64,000 nucleotides of DNA. Origin: Guyanagaster necrorhizus (taxonomy: Eukaryota > Basidiomycota > Agaricomycetes > Agaricales > Physalacriaceae). The translations under genes and the position numbers were made by a program. A model generated the notes under the pieces. It was not told the DNA's origin and did not search any database. It saw only the letters and a list, made by a program, of their open reading frames with translations. The stretch's first letter is position 1. Each line of letters starts with the position of its first letter. Positions 1 to 11,281 of the stretch are shown one piece after another. The stretch covers positions 1 through 64,000 of the forward strand of contig NW_025064957.1 in the NCBI RefSeq assembly GCF_019112545.1, in the 5' to 3' direction.

Positions 1-42
1 AAATTATAGGGCTGGACATGTAGCCTGCATATCAATGGGTGC
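1..42. repeat. Edge of the R1 repeat (junction with element A)
   Basis: The first 42 bases match, with a few transitions, the right end of a repeat found again at about 17265-17306 and, more loosely, at 39333-39370. In the 17.3-kb copy this stretch is coding (a Y-R-A-G-H-V-P-C-type peptide at the start of the class-C gag). Here it is joined directly to the minus-strand RT of an unrelated gypsy element. The join is therefore a breakpoint left by nested insertion, deletion or recombination. The rest of the repeat lies outside the window. Confidence 0.45.
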
Positions 43-497
43 ATGCATAAAGGCCTGTTTCAATTCATTGAAAGCAGCCAAGCATTTGTCATTGAATCTC
101 CATGGAGTTTCTTTGCACATGAGTTGTGTGAGCAGGATAACAATGTCACTGTACTCATGTATGAACCAATAGTAGAAATTGGCAAAGCCAAGAAAAGATT
201 GGATGTTCTTGACTTTCTATGGCACTGGCCAGTCAACAATGGCCTCAACTTTTTCTTTGAACATGCAGAGTCCTTTGGGTGATAGAGTATAGTCTAGGTA
301 TTCCATAGAGTCCTGATGGAATTCACACTTGGAGTCTTTGCAGTAGAGTCTATTGGCTCTAAGTCTGCATAGGACTTCATGAACATGTTTCTGATAGTCT
401 TCTGGGTTGTTGAAATAGATAAGGATGTCATCAAGATAGACTACTACTGATACATCAAGCATGTCAGAGAATATATCATTCATAAAACATTGGAATA
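43..497 (-). pseudogene. Element A: Ty3/gypsy reverse transcriptase, C-terminal half (fragment)
   Basis: Read on the minus strand, 217-483 encodes a Ty3/gypsy RT palm with the catalytic Y-L-D-D-I-L-I-Y motif near its start, then the C-R-L-R and C-E-F-H motifs and the L-S-P-K-G-L region typical of the end of gypsy RT. The next part (about 43-248) continues toward RNase H in another frame, so it is frameshifted. The sequence stops at 497, where the TG of the E1 LTR begins. It resumes at 8667 after a 5-bp target-site duplication, so this is the 3' part of one element split by E1. Its non-chromodomain relatives are common in Agaricomycetes. It is inactive because of stops, frameshifts and truncation at the left edge. 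Confidence 0.85.
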
Positions 498-967
498 TGT
501 TATGATTTTCACCTTTTTCTTTTCTTTTTGACCCCTATTTATGCTTAGTCAGAGCACTAGAACAGGCACTTGAGACCATGAGACAAAAGGGCTTAGTCAT
601 CACAACTGGCCAAGTCTGCTATTGTCTCTTGATGCAACAGCATTGCCTGACGATGCAATAAAACCTTTTGTGTACAGTAACAATGCTCTAGGACAAAGAG
701 TACAACAGACAGAGAGATGCATAATAAGCACATAGTATTATTAGTAGGGCCTTGTACAGTATTTAAGGAGCTCACTCTTGCTGGGAAACCCCCAGCTTTG
801 AGCTAAAGTTTATACATCCTCATTCTACTGTCATGCTAATCACACAACATCTTGAAGCACAAGGAATTAACATATAACACACTAAGTGAACTCTAATGGA
901 AGGCTCAAATGTGAAGCCACACTAGTTTATCATGTGTTAGTTGATCATATGTGGCTTGAGCCTAACA
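498..967 (+). repeat. E1 5' LTR
   Basis: A 470-bp LTR starting TGTTATGATTTTC and ending GAGCCTAACA. It contains a TATA-like TATTTAA (760-766). The segment AGCTTTGAGCTAA (794-806), 34 nt below it, is the proposed start of R and is complementary to the primer-binding site at 969-981. Its partner is the 3' LTR at 8197-8666. Confidence 0.95.
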
Positions 968-968
968 A

Positions 969-981
969 TTAGCTCAAAGCT
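969..981 (+). promoter_or_regulatory. E1 primer-binding site, probably self-primed
   Basis: TTAGCTCAAAGCT starts 1 nt after the LTR. It is the exact reverse complement of AGCTTTGAGCTAA at 794-806 in the same LTR. It does not begin with TGG as a tRNA 3'-end site would. The arrangement matches the Tf1/sushi lineage, where the 5' end of the element's own RNA folds back to prime minus-strand synthesis. That priming operates here is inferred from the complementarity and its covariation in sister copies. Confidence 0.75.
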
Positions 982-1023
982 ATCACCTTCTCTTTCTCAA
1001 GCCCAATTGTGCTGAGAAACCAA

Positions 1024-2560
1024 ATGCCCCCAGCAACAATCACAGACCTCAATCACGACTTCTTCAAACTGATAGCTTCCATCATTGGAATACTACTAGG
1101 TCTTCTAGCCATCATCATTCTTTGCTGTGGATGACAATCAGTAACTGCTTGGATAGTCAGGCACTATCAAGCATTTCAACAGATCTATAATATACTCTGA
1201 AATGTAATCTCAGACCTTCTCTTCCATGATATCTCTGCCTCTGTCAGAATGTCCTTCCAGCTGCAAGGACAGCCTGTATCTGAAGCTGGGCCTAGCAACC
1301 TGACTTTGGGGAGCCTTCTGGAAGAAGAAGGACACTGATACCCTCCTTGACAACTCAGCAGAAGTAGCAACTCTGCTCTTGCAGGATTCTGGAACCTATG
1401 GATGACAAACATCATCCAGGACCCCGAGGAGATCCCCAGTAACATCTCTTTAATCCCTATCCCCAGCCCTTCTGCCTCCCCAGTCACCTCAGGGATTGGA
1501 AACCATGCTCAGGACTCTCTTGATGCTGCTCAGATGGCTTCGAGACCTCAGACAGCCCTTAACTCCCTCCACAATTCCCTTTATGCTATCTCCAAGCCAA
1601 GCCCATCCATCAGCAGGCTGGAGCTTGACAACTCCCATGGACAAACCATTCACCAGGATGTTACAAACATGGAGCTCACCATTGCTGTGGTAGAAGACCC
1701 CCATAACAATCTTCATGTCAGAAGCCAGCCAGAAGAGGGAATGGCCAGTGCTCAAGAGAGGATTGCACAGGACAGAATCATATGATGAGTCTTCCCAGAC
1801 TGGGATCTTATGATCCTCTTCAACTATGACAGTGCAGTACAGCAGCAGCAGCAGCAGCAGAATCAGGCCTGACAGGCAGAGCTACAATGAGCCCAAGAAG
1901 ACCTCACCAACTATGTCCAGGCAGAGGCTCAGCAAGAATACAAGGAAGCAGAATATGCCAGGCAAGGAAGACAAGCATGGTGATGAGAGAAAGCTGAAAG
2001 ATTGGGATCAGTCTTCTCTGGTTGGTACAGACTCTGCACTGACTCTTCGGGATCCCCTTTCAGGGAGCCTGACTCAGGATCTGACCCCTGGATGGGACCA
2101 GGGAGCACCATCACCAGAAGTGAAGCCATTAGAAGAGGCAATGCTACCAGAAATAATCATCCTCTTTCTCTTCAATATCCTGCTAGAACTGACACCATCT
2201 CCTCTGATGCTGACTCTATACTCAGAGCTTACAGGCTCTGAGTACCAGACAATGCCCACATCTCCAACCAAGCCCTCTGATGATTCCTGGAGAGTAGCTC
2301 ACCAGTTCCTCAATTCCAGGTTCCAATGAAACTTCAGTCTTTATAGCTGAGAACTGAAGAAGGAAAGAGTGTGCAGGGGAATATGATACAGTCAGCTTGG
2401 AAACATCCTCATCCAGCCAATCACCCCTGGGCCCAACCCAGATACCACAGGGCCCAGCACTAGGATTGATGATCAGCTTGCCAGTGACACTCCAACCAGC
2501 CATCCCATCCATCTATGACCCACCTATCAGTTTTCTCCTTGGAGAAGGAGACAGTGAGGA
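1024..2560 (+). pseudogene. E1 ORF1 remnant: membrane-helix N-terminus plus charged region
   Basis: The first frame after the primer-binding site starts M-P-P at 1024. A hydrophobic segment of about 23 residues (F-F-K-L-I-A-S-I-I-G-I-L-L-G-L-L-A) follows within the first 40 residues and looks like one membrane helix. Then comes a basic stretch (W-I-V-R-H-Y-Q-A-F-Q-Q-I) conserved in E2, E3 and E4. The same frame continues at 1402-1785 (proline/serine-rich), through a poly-glutamine tract in a charged helical region, and at 2002-2241, aligning with E2 ORF1 throughout. Many TGA stops interrupt it and an indel lies near its end. I recognise no named family and propose no biochemical function. The end is approximate, placed by alignment with E2. 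Confidence 0.6.
1841..1862 (+). repeat. CAG trinucleotide repeat inside E1 ORF1
   Basis: About seven consecutive CAG units, read as glutamines in the ORF1 frame. The same place in E2 encodes only three glutamines, so the tract expanded in this copy or shrank in the other. Confidence 0.8.
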
Positions 2561-4280
2561 TGAGGGTGACAAGGAGGACAGTGAGGGCCCCTTTAGACCC
2601 AAACAGTTTATGAAATATGCAGGAGAAGAAACCAATGAAGAAGTGCTGAGAGAAGAAATGGAAAAGGAAAGGAGAAAGGAATACCAAGGACTGCATGAGC
2701 AAGGAATGCTCTTTTTATAGAGGGATGCCCACTGGAGGGCTACACCCTTAGGACAAAGGTATAACTATGCAGACACTACTGAAAAACCAGATATTTTACA
2801 GTATGCTGTAACCAAGTATGCATGGGAAGAATATGGCTGACAGCACCCAGAGGATCTGCTTAAGCCAATTCCCCCATATCAACCCAAGATTCAGCTGCAA
2901 CCAATACCACAATCCCCACCCATCCCACTGAAATGAGCCATCTACATGGCATCATCAATTCATAGTCAGGCTGAAATATCAGACCCATCAATCTGAAATA
3001 TGGCAATCCAATTCACCAAGACCTGACCTCAGCCGAACCCTTCAGCATCATAGCATGAAGGATTTTGGAACCCCTGGACCAGTAAGGGAAGCTGGCTTCT
3101 TAGGGGACAGCTATCCCCTGACCAGGCAGGACTGAGTGGGGTAGGAAAGGAACCAGTGCGAGATGATCCCAAAGCTGTCCATCTTGGGTTCACCATATAA
3201 GATGGAGTAATCATTCAAAGGGACACCATCCCAAAAGGGAGCCTGGTTGCTGATAACCAATCCCTTCATTCATTTCCAGCTCCTCCTCAGGAATGGAATC
3301 GACTGCCATTCTCAGAATGGCTCAACCTGATGGGTGCCCTACCAGAGAACACCACCATCCTTCAGTGCTGACCTAATCTACTATGAAAACCCTGCCTCTT
3401 CAAGGAGGCATTAGATGACATCAACCAATTCTTAGTTGATTGCAAACAGTACTTCAAGGTCTATATAGGATACCTCAGCACTGACATGAACAAGATCATC
3501 TTCACTGCCTCTTACCTTGAAGAAAAGGTGAAGACCTGATGGATTCTGATCTCCTCAAACTTCTGATCATTGACTTGGAAACATTACCAGTACCTCTCAT
3601 GGCTGATATTCAAACTAATACTAAACAACAAATTCATTGATCCCACAGTACAGGAAGTATACAAACAGAAGATCAAGGAGTATAAAATGGGAGATAAGAT
3701 GGCAACAGATTATTTTGACAAGCTAGAACGACTTGCCAAGCTCACCAGAATTTGGGATGATGTAGCAAATAATGGACAAATAGTCAAAGCCCTCAAAAGG
3801 AGGGTTCCCTCCTCATATATCACAATGATCTTAGCAATTAGTGTCAAAATGCTGATGCTGGTTGGATATGATGAATGGAAGGAATGGATCATTGAGATAT
3901 ACAAAGAGCAGCAAAGGCAGAAAGTGGAGGCAATGACATTCCAAGACTACAACAAGAAGTCAACTCTGCCAACCCTGAACAAGTCAGAGCAAACTGCTAG
4001 GAAACTATTGGGACCTCCTTTGACTCCCACCTATGGTGCACAAAAAACTGGGATAGGGACAACATATACAGGGGCCAGGAAACTAATGGACATGGATCAT
4101 CTGAAGAAGGAGGGCAAATGTTTCAATTGCAGACAGAAGGGGCATATGGCCAAGGACTGCCTAAAAAAGAAATGTATGAGAAAAGACATTTGGGCATAGA
4201 TTGCCAAGCTACAGAAGGAAGATGAAGAACTCAGGGTGGAAACTAAGGTGGAGGAAGTAAAAGACCCAGCCAGTCAGTGA
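2397..4280 (+). pseudogene. E1 Gag (capsid plus CCHC zinc knuckle), broken
   Basis: An acidic N-terminal part (2397-2720) aligns with the E2 Gag. A retrotransposon capsid region (about 3250-3950) follows, and 3570-4199 is open for 209 codons. A zinc knuckle C-F-N-C-R-Q-K-G-H-M-A-K-D-C (CX2CX4HX4C) lies at about 4119-4160. Gag ends with TGA at 4278-4280, overlapping a GTG at 4277 that opens the pol frame at -1. Several premature stops occur upstream. The role in an active element would be assembly of virus-like particles and RNA packaging. The true start is uncertain because ORF1 overlaps this end. Confidence 0.8.
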
Positions 4281-7200
4281 GCAATTCCACTGCACTGGCC
4301 AAAGAACTTAATGGTGTGCAATCTTTAGCTGCTAGTCAGACTAATAGTACCTCTGTAGTTATCCCTATGCCTATGCATTCGAACATACCACCAACTTATA
4401 CTCTGTGCACCAAAGAATTGCAAAAGAAAACTCAAATGCCTTCAGGCTGAAAAGGGGCAGAGAGCTCTAATACTTGGCTCAAGCCATTTGACACAGAATG
4501 GACTTAGAGGGCAATCAAAGATGCCAAGGACAAAGCAATGACAAAAGCCATACTAAAAAATTGGGTTCATTGTACCCATGCCGAAAAAGTAATTGACACA
4601 ATGGTAGAAGGAATGAAGAGAGCAGAATGGTGTCAAGCCTTGGAATGGCTCAATGAGCTTCAAGAACCATGAAAATTCATTCATTGGTCCAAAACAACTG
4701 GAAGGGACCTGCTTACTAAGGCCCAAATCGAGACCCTCATAACTCGATCCATTTATGCAGTAACTGTGCTTATTGACAGTGGGTGCACAGGAAGTTCTAT
4801 CAACTGAGCTTTTGTCAACAAGCATGAACTTCCAACTTGGACTATGACAGCTCTGATTCCAGTCTACAATGCCAACAGGACCAAGAATCAGGCCAGCTCA
4901 ATCACTGAGTTCATAGAGCTCAGACTCATGATCAGTGACTATTCCAAATGGATAGACTTGACAGTCACAGACCTTGGAACTAAGGAAATCTTCCTTGGCC
5001 ATGACTGGCTAATATGTCATAATCTATTGATCAACTGGAAGACTGGATGAATCATGTTCATAAGATGCCAGTGCCAGAAAATTCCATTCAAGCTCCCTGA
5101 TGAAGATCTGGAGAACCATTGGGACAAGGAAATGGAGGATGGAGAAATGATCCTAGCCATTGATATTCAATGCAAACTGCACATCCATGCAGTACATCAT
5201 GCCAATAATCTAGCCACCAAAGCCAATGAACAGAAAGGAGAGAAAACCTTTAAAGAAATGGTGCCAGAGTGGGCATGTGACTACAAGAATCTATTTGAGA
5301 AGGAGAGTTTCAATGAATTACCAGAACCAAAACCTTGAGACCATGCCATCAAGCTAATCCCAAATGCAAATGCCAATCTGGATTGCAAGATGTACCCACT
5401 TGGCAACAATGAACAACAGGAGCTCAACAAGTTTCTAGAAGAGAACTTGTCCAGTGGGTGCATCAGACTCTCAAAGACCCTCATGGCATCACTATTTTTC
5501 TTTGTCAAAAAGAAAGATGGCAAGCTTTGACCAGTCTAAGACTATTGAAAGCTCAATGAAATAACCATTAAAAATCAGTATCCTCTCCCACTAATCTCAG
5601 AGTTAATGAACAAACTCTGAGGTGCCAAATATTACACCAAGCTTGATGTCTGATGGGGATATAATAATGTCTGCATTAAGGAAGGGGATGAGTGGAAGGT
5701 GGCATTCAGGATCAATCAAGGACTATTTAAACCCATAGTTATATTCTTCAGGCTAACCAACTCCCTGGCCACATTCCAGTGGATGATGAACAACATATTC
5801 AAAGACCTCATCACCACTGAGAAGGTCACTGTCTATCTTGATGATATCCTGATCATGTCCAAAACCAAGGAGGAACATAAGAAACTGGTATGACAGGTAC
5901 TGGTCCTCATGAGGAAACATAAATTGTTTCTCAAAGCCAAGAAGTGCAAATTCAAGGTACTTGAAACCAAGTACCTCAGAGTCATCATCAGTGAAGGGAG
6001 CATTTGAATAGACCCCATTAAAGTAGCTGGAGTAACCGAATGGCTGAAACCAATCAAGAAAAAGAAGTTACAGTTATTTCTCAGATTCACCAACTTCTAC
6101 TGGCAATTCATCTGGGACTACAGTAAGATCATCTGACCCATGACACAATTAACCAGCAATGCTCTCTGGGCATGGCGTCCCTCCCAACAGGCTGCCTTTG
6201 ATGATCTAAAGAAGCAGATAGCTGAAGATGTCATACTTGCTATCCTGACACAAGAGAATAGGTTCTGAGTCAAAGCAGACTCAAGTGAAGGAGCTATCAG
6301 GGCTGTTCTATCCCAGAAGCAGGACAAAAAATGGCATCCCATTGCCTTTTTATCCAAAGCACTCACAATCACTGAATGGAACTATGAAATCTATGACAAA
6401 GAGCTCCTTGCCATCATACTCACCTTAGAGAAATGGCAGTATTATCTTGTTGGGGCAATAGAGGTTTTCAAGATCTGAACTGATCATCAAAATCTACAGT
6501 ATTTCCAACAACTGCAGAAACTGAACCACTGACAAGCTAGATGGGTCACTGAACTCAGCCAGTACCAATACACACTCCATCATAAAGCTGGCACAGCAAA
6601 CAAAAAGGCTGATCTCTTGAGCCAATGGATGAATCATGATCAGGGAGGAACCAATAATGAGAGAATACTGTTGCTGCAGCCTAAACATTTCAGGGCTATG
6701 ATAATGCCAACAGAAGAGGAGATTCATGAGCACATTAAAAGTGCAACCCATGACAGCTACAAGTGGGACCAGTGAGTGGCTTCCTCACTCAATCATGAGT
6801 GAGAAATGACAAAGAAGGATGGATTAATCCAATACAATAGTTGAATCTACATCTCTTGGAATCAAAAACTGTGCAGAGATCATCACCACTTGCCATGACC
6901 ATGCCAATGCTGGACACCCCAGCATTGCCAAGACAAAAGAACTAGTACTACAAGAGTACTGGTGGCCCAAAATAGGAAATAACATCACTATATACATCAA
7001 GGCATGCAAAACCTGTCAAAGAGGCAAATCTTTGACACAGGTCTGCATGGCCCCACTCCATCTGAACATGATCCTATCATCTCCATAGACCCACATTTCT
7101 GTTGATATGATTACTGAATTACTAGACTGTAATAGCTATAATACCATAATTGTCATAGTTAATCGATTCTCAAAATCAATTATCCCAATCATCTGCTCAA

Positions 7201-8163
7201 CTGAACTTATATCAGAAGGATGGGCAAAGATACTGCAAGATAAGGTCTATGCAAAATATGGCATGCCACAAGTAGTAATATCTGACAGGGGCCCCCAATT
7301 TGTATCCAAATTTCTGGACAACCTTTATCAACTCCTAAACATCAAACACAATGCCTCAACTGCCTATCACCCTCAGACAGATGGGCAAACAGAATGGGCA
7401 AACCAAGAAGTCGAAAAAATATCTGCAACTATTCATTAACTATTGACAAGACAATTGAGTAGAGTGGCTAGCACTTGCTGCTTTTCAACACAACAACCAA
7501 GTACATTCAGCAATGGGAAAAACCCTCTTTTTCATCAATTACAGGTGACATCCTAATGTTGCACAAATAGAGCAATGTCAAATGACCACCCCCACTTCTG
7601 TGGACTTCACCACCACAATGGCTAAGATCCATACAGAAACCAAAGCAGCCCTCAAAAAGGCCACTACAACTATGAAGATCCAGTATGACAAACACCGGCA
7701 ACTGTCCCACCAATACTCTATAAACAATAAAGTCTGGTTGGATACCATCAACCTTTATCTCCTATATTTCAAATGAAAACTGGCCAACAAACATACTGGC
7801 CCCTTTATGGTCACAGCAAAGGTTAGTGCTAGCATCTATAAGCTGAACCTCCCCAAAACCTGAAAGATTCATGATGTCTTTAATGAGATATTATTAACAC
7901 TATATATTGCCTCAGCATTCCCTAACCAAGAATGACCACCATCACCATCACCTGATCTTGTTGATGATGAAGAACATTATGAAGTCAACTAAGTTCTAAA
8001 CCATAAACTCTGAAAAATTAAAGCAAAAGGCAGCAGCATGATAACGATGATGGATTATCTTATTAGCTGGAAGGGTTATGGACCAGAATCCAACCAATGG
8101 GTAAATGAAAAACACATGAGCACCGACGATGCCATACAGGACTATGAATTATCCTTAAATTAA
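4277..8163 (+). pseudogene. E1 Pol: protease, RT, RNase H, integrase, chromodomain; broken
   Basis: Domains in order: an aspartic protease with I-D-S-G-C-T-G-S (catalytic Asp at 4775); RT with Y-L-D-D at 5834-5845; RNase H at about 6240-6520 (active-site stretches F-x-V-K-A-D-S-S and T-D-H-Q-N-L); an integrase zinc-binding region near 6890-7020; a D,D35E core including V-I-S-D-R-G-P at about 7277-7297 and Q-T-E-W-A-N near 7390; and a C-terminal chromodomain at about 7975-8160 (W-K-G-Y-G-P-E-S-N-Q-W). The chromodomain places the element in the chromoviruses, where it can direct integration to marked chromatin. Many TGA/TAG codons and at least two frame changes make it inactive. Confidence 0.92.
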
Positions 8164-8196
8164 GCCATCAGAACAATGGTCTTAAGGAGAGGGTAA

Positions 8197-8666
8197 TGTT
8201 ATGATTTTCACCTTTTTCTTTTCTTTTTGACCTCTATTTATGCTTAGTCAGAGTGCTAGAACAGGCACTTGAGACCATGGGACAAAAGAGCTTAGTCATC
8301 ACAACTGGCCAAGTCTGCTATTGTCTCTTGATGCAACAGCATTGCCTAATAATGCAACAAAACCTTTTGTGTACAGTAATGACACTCTAGGACAAAGAGC
8401 ACAATAGACAGAGAGATACATAATAAGCACATAGTATTATTAGTAGGGCCTTATACAGTATTTAAGAAGCTCACTCTTGCTGGGAAACCCCCAGCTTTGA
8501 GCTAAAGTTTATACATCCTCATTCTACTGTCATGCTAATCACACAATGCCTTGAAGCACAGGGAATCAACATATAACACACCAAGTGAACTCTAACAGAA
8601 GGCTCGAATGTGAAGCCATGCTAGTTTATCACATGTTAGTTGATCACATGCAGCTTGAGCCTAACA
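8197..8666 (+). repeat. E1 3' LTR
   Basis: A 470-bp LTR, the same length as the 5' LTR, directly after the polypurine tract. It ends CTAACA and is followed by the target-site duplication GAATA (8667-8671). About 33 differences from the 5' LTR, all transitions. Confidence 0.95.
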
Positions 8667-9200
8667 GAATACCACTGGAGCATTTGTGACATCAAAAGGT
8701 ATGACATGTCATTTGAAGGAGCTATAGTGGATCTAGAAGGCAGTTTTCTATTCATCATCTTTAGCTATGCAAACAAGATGGTAAGTGTGTCAAAGGTCAA
8801 GCTTTGTATAGATGTGCATGGAGTGAGTATAGTTGAGGAAAACAGAAGTCAGAGTTCACTGGTTTTTTTTTTGACAAAGAGGACTGGAGCTCTGTGTGGA
8901 GAGTAGAACAAAATGATAAACCTATTGTGCAGATTGTCATCAATAAATTCCCATAGGGCCTTGAGTTTGGATTCTGAGAGGGAATAGATGGGCCCAAGCA
9001 GTGGAGATATGCCTTCTTCAAAGTTGATTTTGAGATCATATAGCTTATGTTTAGGTAGGTTTTTGGAGAGGGTATTGCTGAAAACATCTGCAAAATCATA
9101 GTACTCTACTGGCACTGGTGAATGATCCACCAGTTCCACAGATGTGGCTTTAGCTTCAATCTTAGGCAAGAATAGCTGCAGTGTAAACTGCTGAGCATCT
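8667..9200 (-). pseudogene. Element A: N-terminal part of gypsy reverse transcriptase
   Basis: On the minus strand, 8849-9169 encodes a gypsy RT N-terminus: Y-Y-D-F-A-D-V-F-S, then P-K-H-K-L-Y-D-L, then a P-x-Y-S-L-S-E region and V-L-F-V-K-K-K. These are the landmarks upstream of the RT catalytic core. The following palm motif is found at 217-483, across E1. The join at 8667 is the E1 target-site duplication. A run of eight or more T near 8862 (A on the coding strand) breaks the frame inside the K-K-K-x region. Confidence 0.85.
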
Positions 9201-9549
9201 TCCTCTGTGCTGGCTCAGACAAATACAGCAGCAGATATGATGGAGATCTTTGAATGTGTTTTTACAGTAAAAGACTCTGAGAGAGGATAGAAATAGATGG
9301 ATTCATATGGGAACAGAGCCTGCTGATGATCCAGAGAAGATTTAGAATGGGATGAAGTTCCAGAGGTTGGATTGGTGGAGTCCAGTGGGTATGAAAGTCT
9401 CAGAATTGGGCTGAAGGGCTTAGAAATAAGTGGACTGTTGTCCTGCAGGTACAGAAGTCCTGGGAGTGAGCTTGAAGACTCAGAAAAATTTAAACTGATA
9501 GAGTCTAGTGGGCACAGAAGTCTCTGAGATGTGGTGAGGGCTGTAGATT

Positions 9550-10080
9550 TGGTCAGAGTAAAATTCTGATAGCTTGAGCAGAAAGTGATACTGTTCTCAG
9601 CTCAGTCAATCAGCAGATTGTAGTGGAAGAGCCAGTTGTATTCTAGAACAAGATTACAAGATGAATCTGGACAGATGATATAAAAGTTGATAAAGAAGAT
9701 GTCTTTGAAAGGGAAACAGATAGAGATAGTTGTGATTTGAGATATATGACTTCTGACAGAGCCATCAAATAGCCAGAGTTGCACACTAGGGGTGGTTTTA
9801 ATACTAATATTATTGTCAGCTACATACTCAGTGTCAAAAAAGCAGTGATTAGAACCAGAATTGATCAGAGCAAGAAAATGCAGAATGGTAGAAACTGAAG
9901 ACCTATTGGGCTCTATACTAGGTGGCAGATCTGCTGAGAGTGAAAGATAGAAGGATTGGTTGGAAAGAGATATTGTATTGAGGGTGATGACCTCCAGTGT
10001 GTAAATAGAGTCAATGCAACTCTGAACTCACATGGAGAGAACAGAGTTGCTTTCTAGTTTTCTGACTCTGTTAGAGCTGG
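9550..10080 (-). pseudogene. Element A: aspartic protease region (decayed)
   Basis: The minus strand at 9602-9784 carries the late protease motif L-E-Y-N-W-L-F-H-Y-N-L-L-I-D, equivalent to the L-G-x-D-W-L-x-x-H-N-P-x-I-D block of gypsy proteases. Flanking sequence to about 10080 is collinear, with stops, and leads into the Gag zinc knuckle. The catalytic D-S/T-G is not cleanly readable in one frame. Confidence 0.6.
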
Positions 10081-10084
10081 TTTC

Positions 10085-10440
10085 TTGAAAGCTGTGTCTA
10101 CTTCAGCTGCATAACTCTTAGCAGAGGCTTCTGCCTTCTGCTTGTTGCAATCTTGGGTCCTGTGCTTGGCTCCACAGAACATGCAGAGGTTGTTCTGGCA
10201 CTGGTGATCTTTTCCTTTCTGAGTAAGATAGCCATCTTTGCCTAGTTTGTCAGCATAGAGCTTAGGAGTAGTGGTCTTTATGGTTGAGCCAGAGTCTGAG
10301 TGGGAAGAGTTGGACCTCTTGGATTTGGGGTTGAAGAATGGGTTGGAGGCCTTATAGTTCTGGTTTTTATGGGCAATTTCAATCTTCCAGTATACTGCAC
10401 CTTAGCTTCATAGGCACAAAATTTTAGTTTTCCTCACTCT
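10085..10440 (-). pseudogene. Element A: Gag C-terminus with zinc knuckle
   Basis: Minus-strand translation near 10140-10200 gives C-M-F-C-G-A-K-H-R-T-Q-D-C, a CX2CX3HX4C knuckle. I recall this spacing from related mushroom gypsy Gags. Basic and serine-rich sequence follows upstream. The frame runs to about 10440, where the coding match stops at the boundary of an inserted repeat. The rest of Gag resumes at 11282. Confidence 0.65.
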
Positions 10441-11281
10441 AGATCCATCACAGCATCAAGGGAGCTGAGCAGTAAGCATTCCACTTTCAAAACAAGAAAC
10501 TATTCTCCCACTATAGCTCAAACAACAACACTGATACAATCCACTCAGGGATCTGCTGTATAATCAATAATCCACAAAATAATGACAGATGGCTGCTAAC
10601 TGTCTATCCTCTTTGTGTCTGGTGTGCAACATTTAATGCTACATCTGCATTTAGGAGCAGATGCTTATGAGCCAGAGTGTGTGCACAGATGGATACTTCA
10701 TCTGATCAGAGGTAGATCAAGCATGAATAGCCCTATAAAGCTATTTGAGAAGGCATTGGATATAGTAGGTGTAGCTGATTCAATTGTGGATAGTGGATCC
10801 ACAGAGTAGATTGGAGGTGCCATGCTGGTATGGGTCAAAGGAGGCCAAAAAGAGATGATCTATGCATTTATAGGAGCCACAGCAGATAAGAGAACAGATC
10901 TTTGGGCTCTTGGTATTTAAAGGATAACCTTGTAGATAGAAAGAGGACCAACTTTTATAGTACAAAGCTAAGGAATAAGATTCCACTAGTCTCTTACAAG
11001 CTGAAGCTATAAGTATACTTAGAAGCCTTTGAGTCTGGTATCACACAAGCAGACAGCTTAGAGCCATCTTTGAATCTCTCTCTTATCTCTTTTACATCCT
11101 GCTCATGTCCTGCCCATCTGCCCTCAAAGTGAATGCTAGAGCTTGTTTCATCAACAAGCTATTCTTCTAGGCAGATTCTATCAGATCCACTCTAAACAGC
11201 TGGACTTCCACTTTGCAATTATAAAAGAACTTGTGAGAGCAGATGCATCTTTCTTATACTAGGGAGTTTGCTAGCCTTACA
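10441..11281 (+). repeat. LTR-like insertion X in element A gag
   Basis: Gag homology of element A stops near 10440 and resumes at 11282. The right third of the interval (about 10960-11281, ending GCTAGCCTTACA) matches 14405-14743 at high identity. In that second copy the match is followed by a primer-binding-like sequence and gag. I therefore read the repeat as an LTR in plus orientation and this copy as a probable solo LTR. The left boundary and target duplication could not be fixed; a start near 10761 is one alternative. Small ORFs in it are not credible genes. Confidence 0.5.

Larger units (their letters stand above)
498..8666 (+). mobile_element. E1: complete chromodomain Ty3/gypsy element (8.17 kb)
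   Basis: A full-length LTR retrotransposon. It has two 470-bp LTRs (498-967 and 8197-8666) with TGTTA...TAACA termini, and a perfect 5-bp target-site duplication GAATA at 493-497 and 8667-8671. A 13-nt primer-binding segment lies just inside the 5' LTR, and a polypurine tract AAGGAGAGGG (8184-8193) precedes the 3' LTR. Internal order is ORF1, gag (CCHC), protease, RT, RNase H, integrase, chromodomain. By eye the two LTRs differ at about 33 sites (about 7%), all transitions. Coding frames are broken by dozens of TGA/TAG codons. It inserted into the RT of minus-strand element A. Confidence 0.95.
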
